From positions 1-21,913 of the forward strand of contig NW_023365829.1 of assembly GCF_000003815.2 (NCBI RefSeq): a DNA stretch of 21,913 nt, written 5' to 3'. The notes under the pieces were generated by a model. The model was not told the DNA's origin. It saw only the letters and a program-made list of their open reading frames with translations, and did no database searches. The translations under genes were made by a program, and so were the position numbers. This document shows, piece by piece, positions 8,866 through 19,500 of this stretch. Source of the stretch: Branchiostoma floridae. Lineage: Eukaryota > Chordata > Leptocardii > Amphioxiformes > Branchiostomatidae. Position 1 is the stretch's first letter. Each line of letters opens with the position of its first letter.

Positions 8866-9395
8866 GTAAGGACAACTGAGACCAGGTGAGGCACCTTACA
8901 GGTAAGACAGGTGTGTTTTCCTTTACTAGGGACAAGGTGAGACCAGGTGAGGCACCTTACATGTATGACAGGTGTGTTTTCCTTGACCAGGGACAAGGTG
9001 AGGCCAGGTAAGGCACATTGCAGGTAAGACAGGTGTGTTTTCCTTGACTTGGGACAAGGTGAGGCCAGGTGAGGCACCTTACAGGTAAGACAGGTGTGTT
9101 TTCCTTGACTAGGGACAAGGTGAGGCCAGGTGAGGCACCTTACATGTATGACAGGTGTACAGGTGTGTTTTCGTTGACTAGGGACAAGGTGAGACCAGGT
9201 AAGGCACATTGCAGGTAAGACAGGTGTGTTTTCCTTGACTAGGGACAAGGTAAGGCCAGGTGAGGCACCTTACATGTATGACAGGTGTGTTTCCTTTGAC
9301 TAGGGACAAGGTGAGACCAGGTGAGGCACCTTGCAGGTAAGACAGGTGTGTTTTCTTTGACTATGGACAAGGTTAGACCAGGTGAGGTACCTTAC
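8866..9395 (+). repeat. 61-bp minisatellite
   Basis: About 8.5 tandem units with a spacing of 61 bp (GGCAC landmark at 8890, 8951, 9012, 9073, 9134, 9203, 9264 and 9325); one unit is 69 bp owing to a local ACAGGTGT duplication near 9161. Each unit contains GTGTGTTTTCCTTGACTAG (acceptor-like) followed by AAGGTGAG and CCAGGTGAGG (donor-like), and most carry CAGGTAAGACAG. Variants of the CACCTTACAGG / CACCTTACATG / CACATTGCAGG segment follow the order A-B-C, A-B-C, B, A', so a 183-bp trimer is the likely higher-order unit. Confidence 0.95.
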
Positions 9396-9464
9396 AATGG
9401 TATTTTCTGCAATTGACAAGTAAGGGTTGGAACGTACCCTTACTAGCACCCTTACATCTTTTAC

Positions 9465-10553
9465 GGGTTATCGGAATTACCGGTCCGGTCCGGACCGCGG
9501 AATTACCGGTCCGGTCTGTTTAGGGGGCGGAAAAACCGGTCCGATCTGTTCTGCGTGTATCTACGCCCCTGGCAGGAAATAGCAGAATTGCAATTGGTAT
9601 GCTGTGTTCCCGTATATCACAACATGAAGCGCATTGATTGGATGCATGGGGTCCGCGTGCTAATGTCACTGTTTACGTCAGATCGATTGGCGACGGTTAA
9701 CATAAACATTGCACTGGTGGAGAGTTTGCCATGCCCGATACGCTGAACGGAACCTAAGAACTGATTAGCTGCCTTGATATTACGACAGTATGAATAGTAA
9801 GAATGCCGGTATTCTTCCAGTGACAGTAGTAAATCAACGTAAGGCCGGCTCCCGCTAGCGCGGTCTTTCAGGTTGCTAGCGGGGTGCCTTCTCATCCGCA
9901 CAAAATTCTTCTCTTTTTTTTGGTGCGAAAATGTAATCCCCAACACCAGCTAGTTTTTTTTAGTTTTTTTTTTTTTTATTTCTATTTTTATACTCTGTAA
10001 TGAGAAAACTATGTTGGATTGTGTTATCCATATCAGAAATTTTCTGCTTTCAAGCGGCGCACATTAGGTCGTTGACCCCGAAATACGCAACGTGCGCGGA
10101 TAGGTCGTTGACCCCGAAATATACAGCGTATACACGGTATTCAAAAGATGAATATTCTTAATATTACCGACCGCTCTCCACGTGATACCGCCCCGTAAAT
10201 ACGGCCGTAATTACGATCGGAGTTACGGCGTGTACACGATTACGCTCATCGGAATCTACGGTGAAGCTTCCGTTCAGCGTATCAGTCATGGTAAACTTTC
10301 CACCAGTTCAATGTTTATGTTAACCGTCGTCAATCGATCTGACGTGAACAGTGACATTAGCATGCAGACCCCCATACATCCAATCAGTGCGCTCCATGTT
10401 GTGATATACGGCAGCACACCGTACCATTTGCAATTCTGTTATTTACCGCCAGGAGGCGTAGCGACACGCAGAACAGGCCGGACTGGTTTTTCCACCCCCG
10501 GACCGGACCGGGTAATCCGCGGTCCGGACCGGACCGGTTTTTCCGATAACCCC
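9465..10553. mobile_element. Foldback (Mutator-like?) DNA element
   Basis: A 1089-bp element with long inverted arms: about 9465-9755 is the reverse complement of about 10266-10553. The ends read GGGTTATCGG and CCGATAACCCC. Flanking 9-bp sequences ATCTTTTAC (9456-9464) and ATGTTTTAC (10554-10562) differ at one base and look like a target duplication. The subterminal parts are rich in CCGGTCCGGACC palindromes. The 510-bp loop holds a hairpin CCCGCTAGC/GCTAGCGGG (9851-9883), a T-run (about 9952-9977) and a 36-bp-spaced duplication of TAGGTCGTTGACCCCGAAAT (10065 and 10101). Long TIRs with a 9-bp duplication suggest a Mutator-like non-autonomous element. No transposase is present. Confidence 0.8.
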
Positions 10554-10562
10554 ATGTTTTAC

Positions 10563-11598
10563 TAGTGGTTATTTGGGGTAATGAAGATGAAGACAAGTGT
10601 TGTGTAAAGCATGGTAAAATATGACAGAACCAAGTAGTTTTTCCATGATCAGATTGTTCTGTACTTTACAGTATAGATCAGACAAATGATCCATAGAGCT
10701 AGGGATGTGTCCATTTAATTTTTTTTATTCACATGTGTAAGAACGAAATGGAAAGATGTGAACTTGGTTTGTACCAATTAAGAGAATCTACCTGTGCAAT
10801 GAATAAAAGTATGGACAATATAAAAGTTGTTACAGTTTTGTGGATTTGTGAAGTTGTTTGGGATAGAGTAAAAAAATGTGGTGGACGAATGTCCTGCAAA
10901 TGCTGTGGTGCAAGACTATTATTTTCTAAAATTGGATCATTCATTATTTTCTAGAATTGGATTTGTGTTTGCATTTCAAGTTGGAGAAGCAATGATCCAG
11001 CATAGCAGTATGTCAATAAAGTGGCAGGGGGTATATTTTGCAGAATGCTAATGGCAAGGTTGTGTGAATGAGAACAAATAACTTTCTGCAGCAGTTCTTT
11101 TATATAAGTAATCAAGTTAGTCTGCAGGAGTACTTTAGTAATAGGCCGGTTCTATCTTCTGAAGTTACTTAATTAGGTCAAGATGACGGACCATGTGACA
11201 GTGTAATAGGGAGTCCGACCTAAAACAATGAGCAAAATAACGGTTGTAACTTGGAATGTCAGGACAAAACAGTATATATCTGTTAATTCATATTGTTAAA
11301 AAGGTACATCCTCACAAATGCTATTGTGTTAAAGTTTGAACATTACGTAATACTCTCCAAACATCTGCTTAGTTAGCCACTCAATTCGCGCGAAAACAGA
11401 AAGTATGACAAGTCACTCTTTTAATCGAAGTTGGCGCTGGTTTTCTGGAGCTTAATATATGTGGAACCCGTCTCTTCTTGAACTTTCAAACGAGTTCTTT
11501 CAAACTCCTCCAATGTATTGAAGGAAACTTTGGGATTTCTGACATGGCAACTAGTTGCCGGCTGTGGCCGGCGGCCCCGGGTCTTCATTGCCAGCCAT
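10563..11598. other. Intergenic, no gene recognised
   Basis: AT-rich sequence. An open frame at 10733-10954 has a cysteine-containing C-terminus, but it lacks recognisable similarity and splice context, so it is not called. The phrase TTATTTTCTAAAATTGGAT is repeated about 26 bp downstream with one change (10919 and 10945). TACTCTCCAAACATCTGCTT near 11350 resembles the terminus of the hAT-like MITEs, without a partner. Confidence 0.35.
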
Positions 11599-11615
11599 CA
11601 CGTGACGTTACGTCA
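11599..11615. promoter_or_regulatory. E-box overlapping CRE-like palindrome
   Basis: CACGTG (11599-11604) overlaps TGACGTTACGTCA (11603-11615), a palindrome of two CRE half-sites around a central T. It follows a GC-rich patch (11559-11580) and lies about 0.5 kb before a candidate 5' exon of the ABC transporter gene. A promoter role is inferred. Confidence 0.35.
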
Positions 11616-11648
11616 TTCCCAGGGTGTTAGTAACCCTTAACCCCGTCG

Positions 11649-11701
11649 TTGCGTCACTTCCGGTGAACATGAAATCCCGGATAGGATCTATCCGCCACCG
11701 T
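11649..11701 (-). repeat. Long-range inverted repeat, right copy
   Basis: Inverted partner of 4948-5000, with 50 of 53 bases identical; the outer end reads TCCGCCACCGT. It separates the repeat-rich block on the left from the gene-proximal region on the right. Confidence 0.8.
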
Positions 11702-12078
11702 GTATACCTTTGAAGAAAGTTTAGCAACATGACGACCTGTTCTCGTAGTGTGTTCTGGGTACGAGAGTTGAGAGTGAAACTAGGTCAAGGGTCAGAGGTA
11801 ATGCCACATTTCTCATTTGGGGACAGGAAGCGGGGATCAGTTTGTGTCTTCTCAGAAAACTTTGGCTGTATCACAGGATCTACGCAGTGATCTACGACGT
11901 TGCCACAGGATGAATTAAGGTGCGTTACCTCTTGGAGAAGACACTATCGTATAAGTGAAGGTTCAGCTTGGACGACGAGTGAGACAAAATACAAATCGTA
12001 CAAAGTGGAGGAGCGAGTGAGACAAAAGACTGACCCGTTCGCGAAATCTTTGGTTGATTTAGCAACGCATTGATTACG
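11702..12078 (+). other. Candidate 5' untranslated exon of ABCC gene
   Basis: Repeat-free sequence ending in a strong donor, TTACG then GTAAGTTT (GT at 12079-12080). With the acceptor at 13183 it would make a 1.1-kb intron just before the coding exon. The exon start cannot be placed. CpG is more frequent here than in the flanking introns. The call rests on the donor and position only. Confidence 0.35.
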
Positions 12079-13183
12079 GTAAGTTTATAATAGTAGTCCG
12101 CAACCGTAATAGCATTTGGAGGGTATAGCTTTTAGGGTAGAGTGTCTATCAGACAGTAACAGTGCTAAACTCGACTGATCAGACGAAAGTCAAAGGCGAC
12201 ACACTCGTCTAGACTATTGTGTAACGATCCAGCCTGTTACGCAACTGGCCTATATTTTTGGGGGGGTCAGTCGCCTTGATACCGGGATACACATATGTAA
12301 AAGACGGTGAAATCTTTAACCGAAATACAGCATGCAAGAGTAAAACGTCACAGGTTGTATTTTGGAGTAAAATAATGTAACGTTAACGTTATGGCTCTCA
12401 GGGAACAAGAAAATTTTGCGAACCGTATTATTTTTGCCGCATTATTTTGACCTTCTGCAGAGCAGTTAACGTTACATGTCAGTTTCCTCCGAAAATGTGT
12501 TTCTCTGATTGAGAAAAACTGACCGAATTTAAAGAGCACTCTCTTATAATACATTTAAGCTCTTCATTCTTATTACTATAATAGTATTATATTTGACATG
12601 TAACCTTCGACTGAATCTTGACAGTTTTTGAGTACACAGAACAGGCCTCTTTATATATATTATGATTATTAATTCAAATACTATAGTTGTAGGTGGGGGA
12701 TGAACTTTGAATCCTACTTTGTGCCTTGTCATTATTAATACCTTAGATATTTTTATGCAGTGTCATGTTCGTGATAACTGTGCCTTGCCTATCCAGGCAC
12801 CAGCTGGTACATGTTTACATGACCTTAAAGTTTAACTTTTACAATGTACTTTGACCTAATCTTTTGTACAGATACAGGTACAGGTACATGGGTTTAGGTA
12901 CAGATCCGGACCTGTATCTGTACCTGAACCTGGACCCAAAACTTGTTAAGCTTAACATGTATAGCTCTAATTTTGTGAAAAACTTTTTTTTTTCAAAACA
13001 TCATCTCTCATTAGCTTTACTTTTGGACAAAGGTAAGAAAAGAGAACTTTTTTCATTCATTTTTTAACTGGTCTGTGTAACTGCTGAGGGAGAGGGGTAG
13101 TTACTAGTAACCGTTTAGACCTTGATGCAGACCTTGAGTACTTTTAATTATTTTGCCATGTTAACTGTATTTCTATTTTTCAG
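12079..13183 (+). other. Candidate intron in 5' untranslated region
   Basis: If the exon ending at 12078 is real, this is its intron, closing with TTTCTATTTTTCAG at 13170-13183. It is AT-rich with no recognised gene. It contains the hexamer palindrome at 12866-12936. Confidence 0.35.
12866..12936. repeat. Palindromic GGTACA-type repeat
   Basis: Degenerate copies of GGTACA/GATACA on the left (ATACAGGTACAGGTACA) and their complements on the right (CCTGTATCTGTACCTGAACC) meet around TCCGGA at 12905-12910. It could form a hairpin or cruciform. Confidence 0.75.
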
Positions 13184-13510
13184 ACTGAAAAAAAAAGAAG
13201 CACTCTGGTGAGAGATACAAACCAACATGGCAGACAAAAATGACCCAGAGGTAAAGTACCGTCAGATTAGAAATAAGAGACTTCCAGAGGAAAGGAACCA
13301 CAGGGGCATGCGAACTCTCTCCTATCACGAGGCTGTTAACTTCAACCATTTTGATACACGGTATGACGAGAATGGGCTGGTCGATCCTGTCAGCAGGATA
13401 GAAGGAGGCATGCCATTGGACATGACGGAGTGCAGGGACTACAGAAAGAAGGAATGGAAGTACAAGGAAAGTGCCAAGACATTCATACCCATCAGATCAA
13501 GCCCAAGTAT
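13184..13510 (+). CDS. ABCC5: ABCC-like exon 1 (5'UTR part plus start codon)
   Basis: The acceptor TTTTTCAG ends at 13183. The ATG at 13227 has A at -3 and G at +4, and an in-frame TGA at 13209-13211 excludes an earlier start in this exon. It encodes about 94 polar residues. Two donors are possible. GTATGT at 13507 is the better motif but puts exon 2 out of frame. GTGATA at 13511 is weaker but keeps the frame with the acceptor at 14693. Confidence 0.75.
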
Positions 13511-16500
13511 GTGATATGCTTCTTGCTTATGTTGTAAATTTTGAAACTGTCATGCTGGTTTTATTTTCCTTTGTTTTACGGCAACTTCTTTACTGCAGAT
13601 ATGGGTTTCCAATGTATTACTACTGTAGTAAAGAATTTAAGATACCAGAAAATCCTATTTTCCCCTCAAATGCAAAATAAAGCAAAAGTAAATAGATTTA
13701 CAGTATATTATCTTATCAAGAAGATTGTGTTTTTTTTATATTACTCAATAACAGACAGGTTGCGTACTTAGGTAATTCAGCATTCTCTTCGCTAATAATG
13801 ACTGATGTTTTATCATCTAATTCATTATAGGGGGTTTGGGGAAGTACATGTACATGCAAGTACAATATCTTAATATAATATATAATAAGCACAATTATTG
13901 TTGAGCTGTTTATGATTGAGTTGTGAAACTCCTTGACATTCACAAACACAGAAGCACACTCAAGTTTTGTATACCAGTTTGGATTTGTTTCATAGTACTT
14001 CTTGATCTTCCTTGTACTAGTAATTATTACTTAGAACATTTGGGCTATGTAATGTTGGTGTTGGGTGAAATCAAATCCTGTGCACCTTTGGTTAGCTCAT
14101 GATGCAGCAAATACCCATTTCATGATCATTATGAGACTATTGTCATCTATATTGAAACAGGCAGATATTACAATGTAGCCCCTGACCAAAGGTTCTGCCC
14201 TTTCTGTCCAAAGCATATTGAAGATGAATTTCACTTTTTAATGGAATGGTCTAAATACACTATTTTACGTAATGAGCTATTCACATTTCTAGAATCTATT
14301 ACAGCAGATTTCAAGAACCTAAATGCTAAAGACAGATTTGTATATATCTTTAGATGCCACAACTCCCATAATGCAAAGTTAGGCAAATATATCAAAGACT
14401 GCTTTGTTATTAGAAAGAATAATGAAAGCCATGATTAGCCCAACTCGATTGTAACATTATATCTTGTTTTAGCCCTTTTTGCTATGTTAATAAGGATGTT
14501 AAGTATTATTCTATACACCTATTTTGTACTTTGTGTAATAGTTGTTGCCATACATTGTACCATGTACAAATGTCGTGCAATAAAGTTCTCTCTCTATATT
14601 GTAGATGGAGTGATAATAAGACGTAATACAAACTTCTTCTGGGTCATATCAATTCTCAATTCACTCAAAATTCAACTTTCTTAAAATTCTCAGACAGCCG
14701 TCCGTGAACCCAGTTGACGATGCAGGCCTGCTGTCCTTCATGACCTTCTCCTGGCTGACTCCTTTGATCAAAATGGCGTACAAGGGGAAACTGACTCTGG
14801 AGAACGTCTGGCACCATTCACCACATGACAGGGCCGAGCAAAACTATAAAAGGTACTGTAGCACGTTGATACTCTTCATGACATTAGTTCATACCGGTAA
14901 AGGGTTAAACTTTAAATTTGGTAGTTCCAGGTGCTCGACATGGCAGCAGCTAGTTACTGTAAATGCAGAAATGTTTTGACACTTCACCGCAAACTTAAAA
15001 CCACCACGAACCATGGCAGTAAGAGACTACAGTGCATGGTGCCAACGTGAAATTAAAACCACCGAGAACAGTCCTTTTTCTGGCTACGGCGAAATTAAGT
15101 CCCCGCGAACTTAAATGCGTTTACAGTATATTGCACTATCATATTTAACCTTTGATCTCTCTACTTCTAGCTGTAAGCGCTATTTAAAGCCCATCCATTG
15201 AGAATTGCAACAGTAACTCAAATATATAGCAACAAGTTCCACTCTACGATAGTTGTTTGAAAAATAATTTTGAAGTGGTGGAGGAGTGTGTTCGACTACC
15301 CATACACTAATTACTCATAAGTTAGTTGTGTGCTCAGAAATACCATTTTTCAGTCTTTGGTATCTTTCAAATGTAATAATTTGCAACCACTCTACCCCAG
15401 TAGGTCTTTGCACGAATACCGTTAGGTGTAGGACCAATAGGTGTAGGAGAGTTGGATGTAGAATTTCAGTCAAATGATCTTAGATAATGTTCTTGATTTC
15501 TCCACAGATTTGAGAGGCTCTGGAAGGAGGAGGTTGAGAGAGTCGGGATGAAGAAGGCATCGCTGCCCCGAACCATCTGGAGGTTCACTCGGACCAGGAT
15601 CCTCATGAGCTATCTCACCATCATGATCTGTATGATAGGTGCATTTCTAGGGCCTGTGAGTACTGCATTATTCTGCTTGTATGCTGTTTACTCAAGTTGA
15701 ATTGACAAATATCATACATGCCATGTGCATTGGCCAACTGGTTTTATCAATCTATCTCTGTGTATTGTAGTGTGTGTATTGTAGTGTGTGTGTATTGTAG
15801 TGTGTTTATATTTAGTGTGTGTGTATTGTACTAATTTGTAGTGTGTGTGTGCATGCATGTGTGTATAGTGTGTGTGTGTGTGTGTGTGTNNNNNNNNNNN
15901 NNNNNNNNNNNNNNNNNNNNNNNNNNNNNNNNNNNNNNNNNNNNNNNNNNNNNNNNNNNNNNNNNNNNNNNNNNNNNNNNNNNNNNNNNNNNNNNNNNNN
16001 NNNNNNNNNNNNNNNNNNNNNNNNNNNNNNNNNNNNNNNNNNNNNNNNNNNNNNNNNNNNNNNNNNNNNNNNNNNNNNNNNNNNNNNNNNNNGTATCTTG
16101 TGTCATGTGAAGACTAGTATTGTGTGTAGTATTATAATGTGTAGTTGATTAGACACTACTAGTAGTTTTATGTACTTACCTCTAATTAGTGCTTGAGACT
16201 GTGTATGCAATTAGCCCTCGGGCATGGTTTTGCAAATAAACAATCTGTTTATAATATGTGTGTAGTAACATTATAATATTTGTGTAGTTTAGTGTGTGTA
16301 TGCTTGACTAGTATGACTAGAATCAAGTCTGATTAATCAAATACAATTCCATCTCTACAGTGTGATAAAAAATCAGATAATCCAGCTGAGTGTAGAAACT
16401 GATTTATATTTGAATATTGTTTACCTGGATGGCTAACCTTCATAAAAGTCTTAATATCATTTTCATTTGAACCTTGTTGTCTCCAGGCCTTTGTCATCAG

Positions 16501-19500
16501 GAACCTCCTGATTTATGCTGAGTCCAGGGAGGTGAACTGGCCACTGGGAGTTGGGTTGGTTGTTGCCATGTTTGTAACAGAGATGTCCAGGTATATCTAT
16601 CTAGCTTTTTTTTTTACAGTTTAAAGAAAGCTTTTACCATTGCCCTATTGTTGGATCATAAAAGTATCTTACTTTTGTAATGTTGTGTAGAATTTACCTA
16701 GTTGCAATGAAGCTCAGACTTTTTGGGGGAAAATTTATTTGAAATTCACATTTCTCTATTATTACCTGAGTGCATCAGTAACAGTTACTGTTGTTTTCAC
16801 AACTTCAACTGTCAAAACACATCTTACGAATTACCTATCGATACATTTCAGGGCTCGAAATACTGGGTGCCTGTGCACCCAGGTGCACCCAAAATTGGAG
16901 CTGTGCACCCAATTATTTTCTGTGGGTGCACATTGTGGGACCGCATGGCGCAATCGTCAGCACGTTTGATTCAGGTCCAGAAGGTCCTGAGTTCAAACCC
17001 CGACGTATCACCGGTCTTGTGCCCTTGGGAAAGCCTTACACGACTTTCCTATATAGGCTACAAAAGTCTTCAGCAAATTGAAGTTGGTAGCCTCAAAAAC
17101 GAAAGAAAAAAAAAATTTCATGGGTTTAAGCTGGGTGCACCAGTGCACCTAATCCCCAAAATGAATTTCGAGACCTACATTTTGTTCAACACATTAATGT
17201 TGGAAGTAACGTTAATATAATTGATTGTAATGATTGAGAACCTCTTTTCCAGATCTGTGTTTTTTGCAGCGACTTGGTCCATTAGTTACCGCAGTGCCAC
17301 AAGAGTAGTGGGGGCCGTCCTGACTCTCATCTTCACCAAGATTACACGACTGAGGAGCTTAAAGGACAAGACAGTAGGCGAGGTCAGTGGTATCATCTTA
17401 AGGTCTAACCCTGACCAATGCATACTCTTTCCAGCTTGATCTTTGAAGAACAAGAAATTGTTGTGCCTTTACATGTATAGGAATATTGGGTTCAAATATT
17501 AGTACAGTCGGGGTATCCTCAAGTAGTCATCTTAAAACAATGCTAGATGAAAAGGTGACAAGTTGTGACAGGCTAGGTCATTCCGTATAGTATAATCAGC
17601 TGCTGTTGTGCTGCATGCTTGCAAAGCTGGTGTGTTGAGCTGAAGGGTGGTTACACTGGCAAGTACACATACACAGATCAGGAGTGCATAGGTTTTTTGC
17701 ACAAACATAAGTTTTTTGCACAAATTTTATGAGATTTGTATAAGTTTAATGAAAAATGCATCAATCACTAATAAAGTATGCAAAAAGATACAAACCTTAT
17801 GTGATACGCACAAACCACTACTGTAAATGCAGAAATGTTTGCGGTGGATTAATGTTCGCGGTTTTCGCGGTGACTACTTTACCGCGACTTTAAAACCACC
17901 GTAAACGTTTTTCTATAATAGTATTAGACTGCAGTCTATGGTGTTACCGTAAACTTAAATCCACCGCGAAAAGTCCCTTTTCCCGCTACCGCAAAATTAA
18001 ATCCCCGCGAAGTTAAATGCATTAAATTTTACAGTATTTGAAACACACAAATCTTATGAGATATGCACAAACTTTATGCAAACTGGTGCTGACTGCTACA
18101 TTGGGAGTTCTAAGGTATGTTTCTGAGTTTTTCTACCTGAGAGTGTGATATATACATAATTGAAATTCATAAAATTCATGCAAATGCTTAGGCACCCCTG
18201 CAGATACAGACACATATTACACAGATGATGAAAAAGAGATCTACTGACAACAAATGACTAACAACAGAAGTATTAAAGTTTTTGTGTACTCCTTGTTTTT
18301 CTGTTTACAGTTGACGAATCTGTGTGCTAATGATGGACAGCGACTGTTTGATGCCACATCTTTCTTCATCCTGATGTGCGGAGCTCCGTTAATATTTGTC
18401 TTGGGTTTCTGCTACACGTTTTACCTGATCGGCCCAGCAGCGCTGCTGGGGTGTTCCATGTTTATCCTGTTCTACCCTTTTCAGGTATACAAAACCTATC
18501 TATTACAATGTATGTTGTAACGCTAGTTCACCTTTATCTGTGGGGTAACCTATATACATGTACAATGTAGTTGTTTTTAAAAGCATGGTATTTAAGGGAT
18601 ATCCAACAACAAGTTGATATGTTGTGGTATCCAACAACAAGTTGACAGTTGTTGGTTTCAAATTGCAGTATTTTGAAATAGCGGAACTTGAAACCAGTCT
18701 GTCTGACAACTTCATATCCCCCAATACATTGTTTTAAAGGGTAAAGCTTACCTTATGGATAATGGTGAATGGGCATTGTGCTTGTACATTGTAAAAGAAA
18801 TTTATGTGCCGACTTTGATTTTTCACCTGTTTTTTTTTTTTTTTTGGCATCCGTCTGTCTCGGAAGACAATGGTAGGCAGACAGGGTGGGTTTAAGGCGA
18901 CCCGTCTGCCTGGCCTGCACTTTTTTTTTAGGGTGAAGGAGGGGTGTGCACTTCCTTCTCCACCACGCTCTCGTCCACTGGCGCACTAAGTCCTACAGGG
19001 GCAATTGTTTGCAACGTGTAAGACGGCCCCAGCAGATGCAGGTTTGTTATTTGGAGTTTCCGTCTCCTAGGAGGACTTCCGACCAAGGATGTAAGGGGTT
19101 CCTCCTACCCCTGACTCGTGTGTCATGGCGGGTGCGTCATGCCCGAACATGCCCCTATGGCCTGTCACCACAACAAAGGCCTGTCACTGCCACTAGCCGA
19201 AGCTATGTACTCATTTTACACCTGAGTTAGGTGAGGAAAGTCGTGTAAAGTGCCTTTCCCAAGGGCACAAGATCGGTGACACGGCAAGCGGATTTGAACC
19301 CGGGACCTCTCGGGCCTGAGACCAACGCGCTCCCGATCGTGCCACGCGGTCCCACGTATTTCACCTGTATTACAAAGTAAATCAACAGTTAGTGGGTCCC
19401 TCTCTTGTATTGAAACATTTAGAATGGTTGTAAAGTACTTTTGTGGCATAGAATGGCCAGGATACTGGACACAAGTTTTAGCTGTCACAAGGCATTGGCA

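Noticed and set aside
8847-9248. Minus-strand repetitive open frame in the 61-bp array
   Set aside because: Product of the minisatellite; the 61-bp period shifts frame each unit and the peptide has no recognisable domain.
5073-9395. CRISPR-like array
   Set aside because: Repeats are directly adjacent, without unique spacers, in an animal genome.
10733-10954. 73-codon open frame with a cysteine-rich end
   Set aside because: Short, no similarity recognised, overlapped by an open frame on the other strand, no splice or promoter support.
15819-16148. Open frames across the N gap and TG run (and 20906-21211 beyond the exon)
   Set aside because: N bases translate to unknown residues; the frames are artefacts apart from the true exon at 20897-21004.
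16723-17220. 165-codon plus-strand open frame in intron 4
   Set aside because: It spans a hAT-like element and a nested SINE; no protein similarity.
19270-19355. tRNA gene on the minus strand (and heads near 62 and 16937)
   Set aside because: The tRNA-like parts are followed by the shared SINE segment and tails; they are SINE heads, not free tRNA genes.
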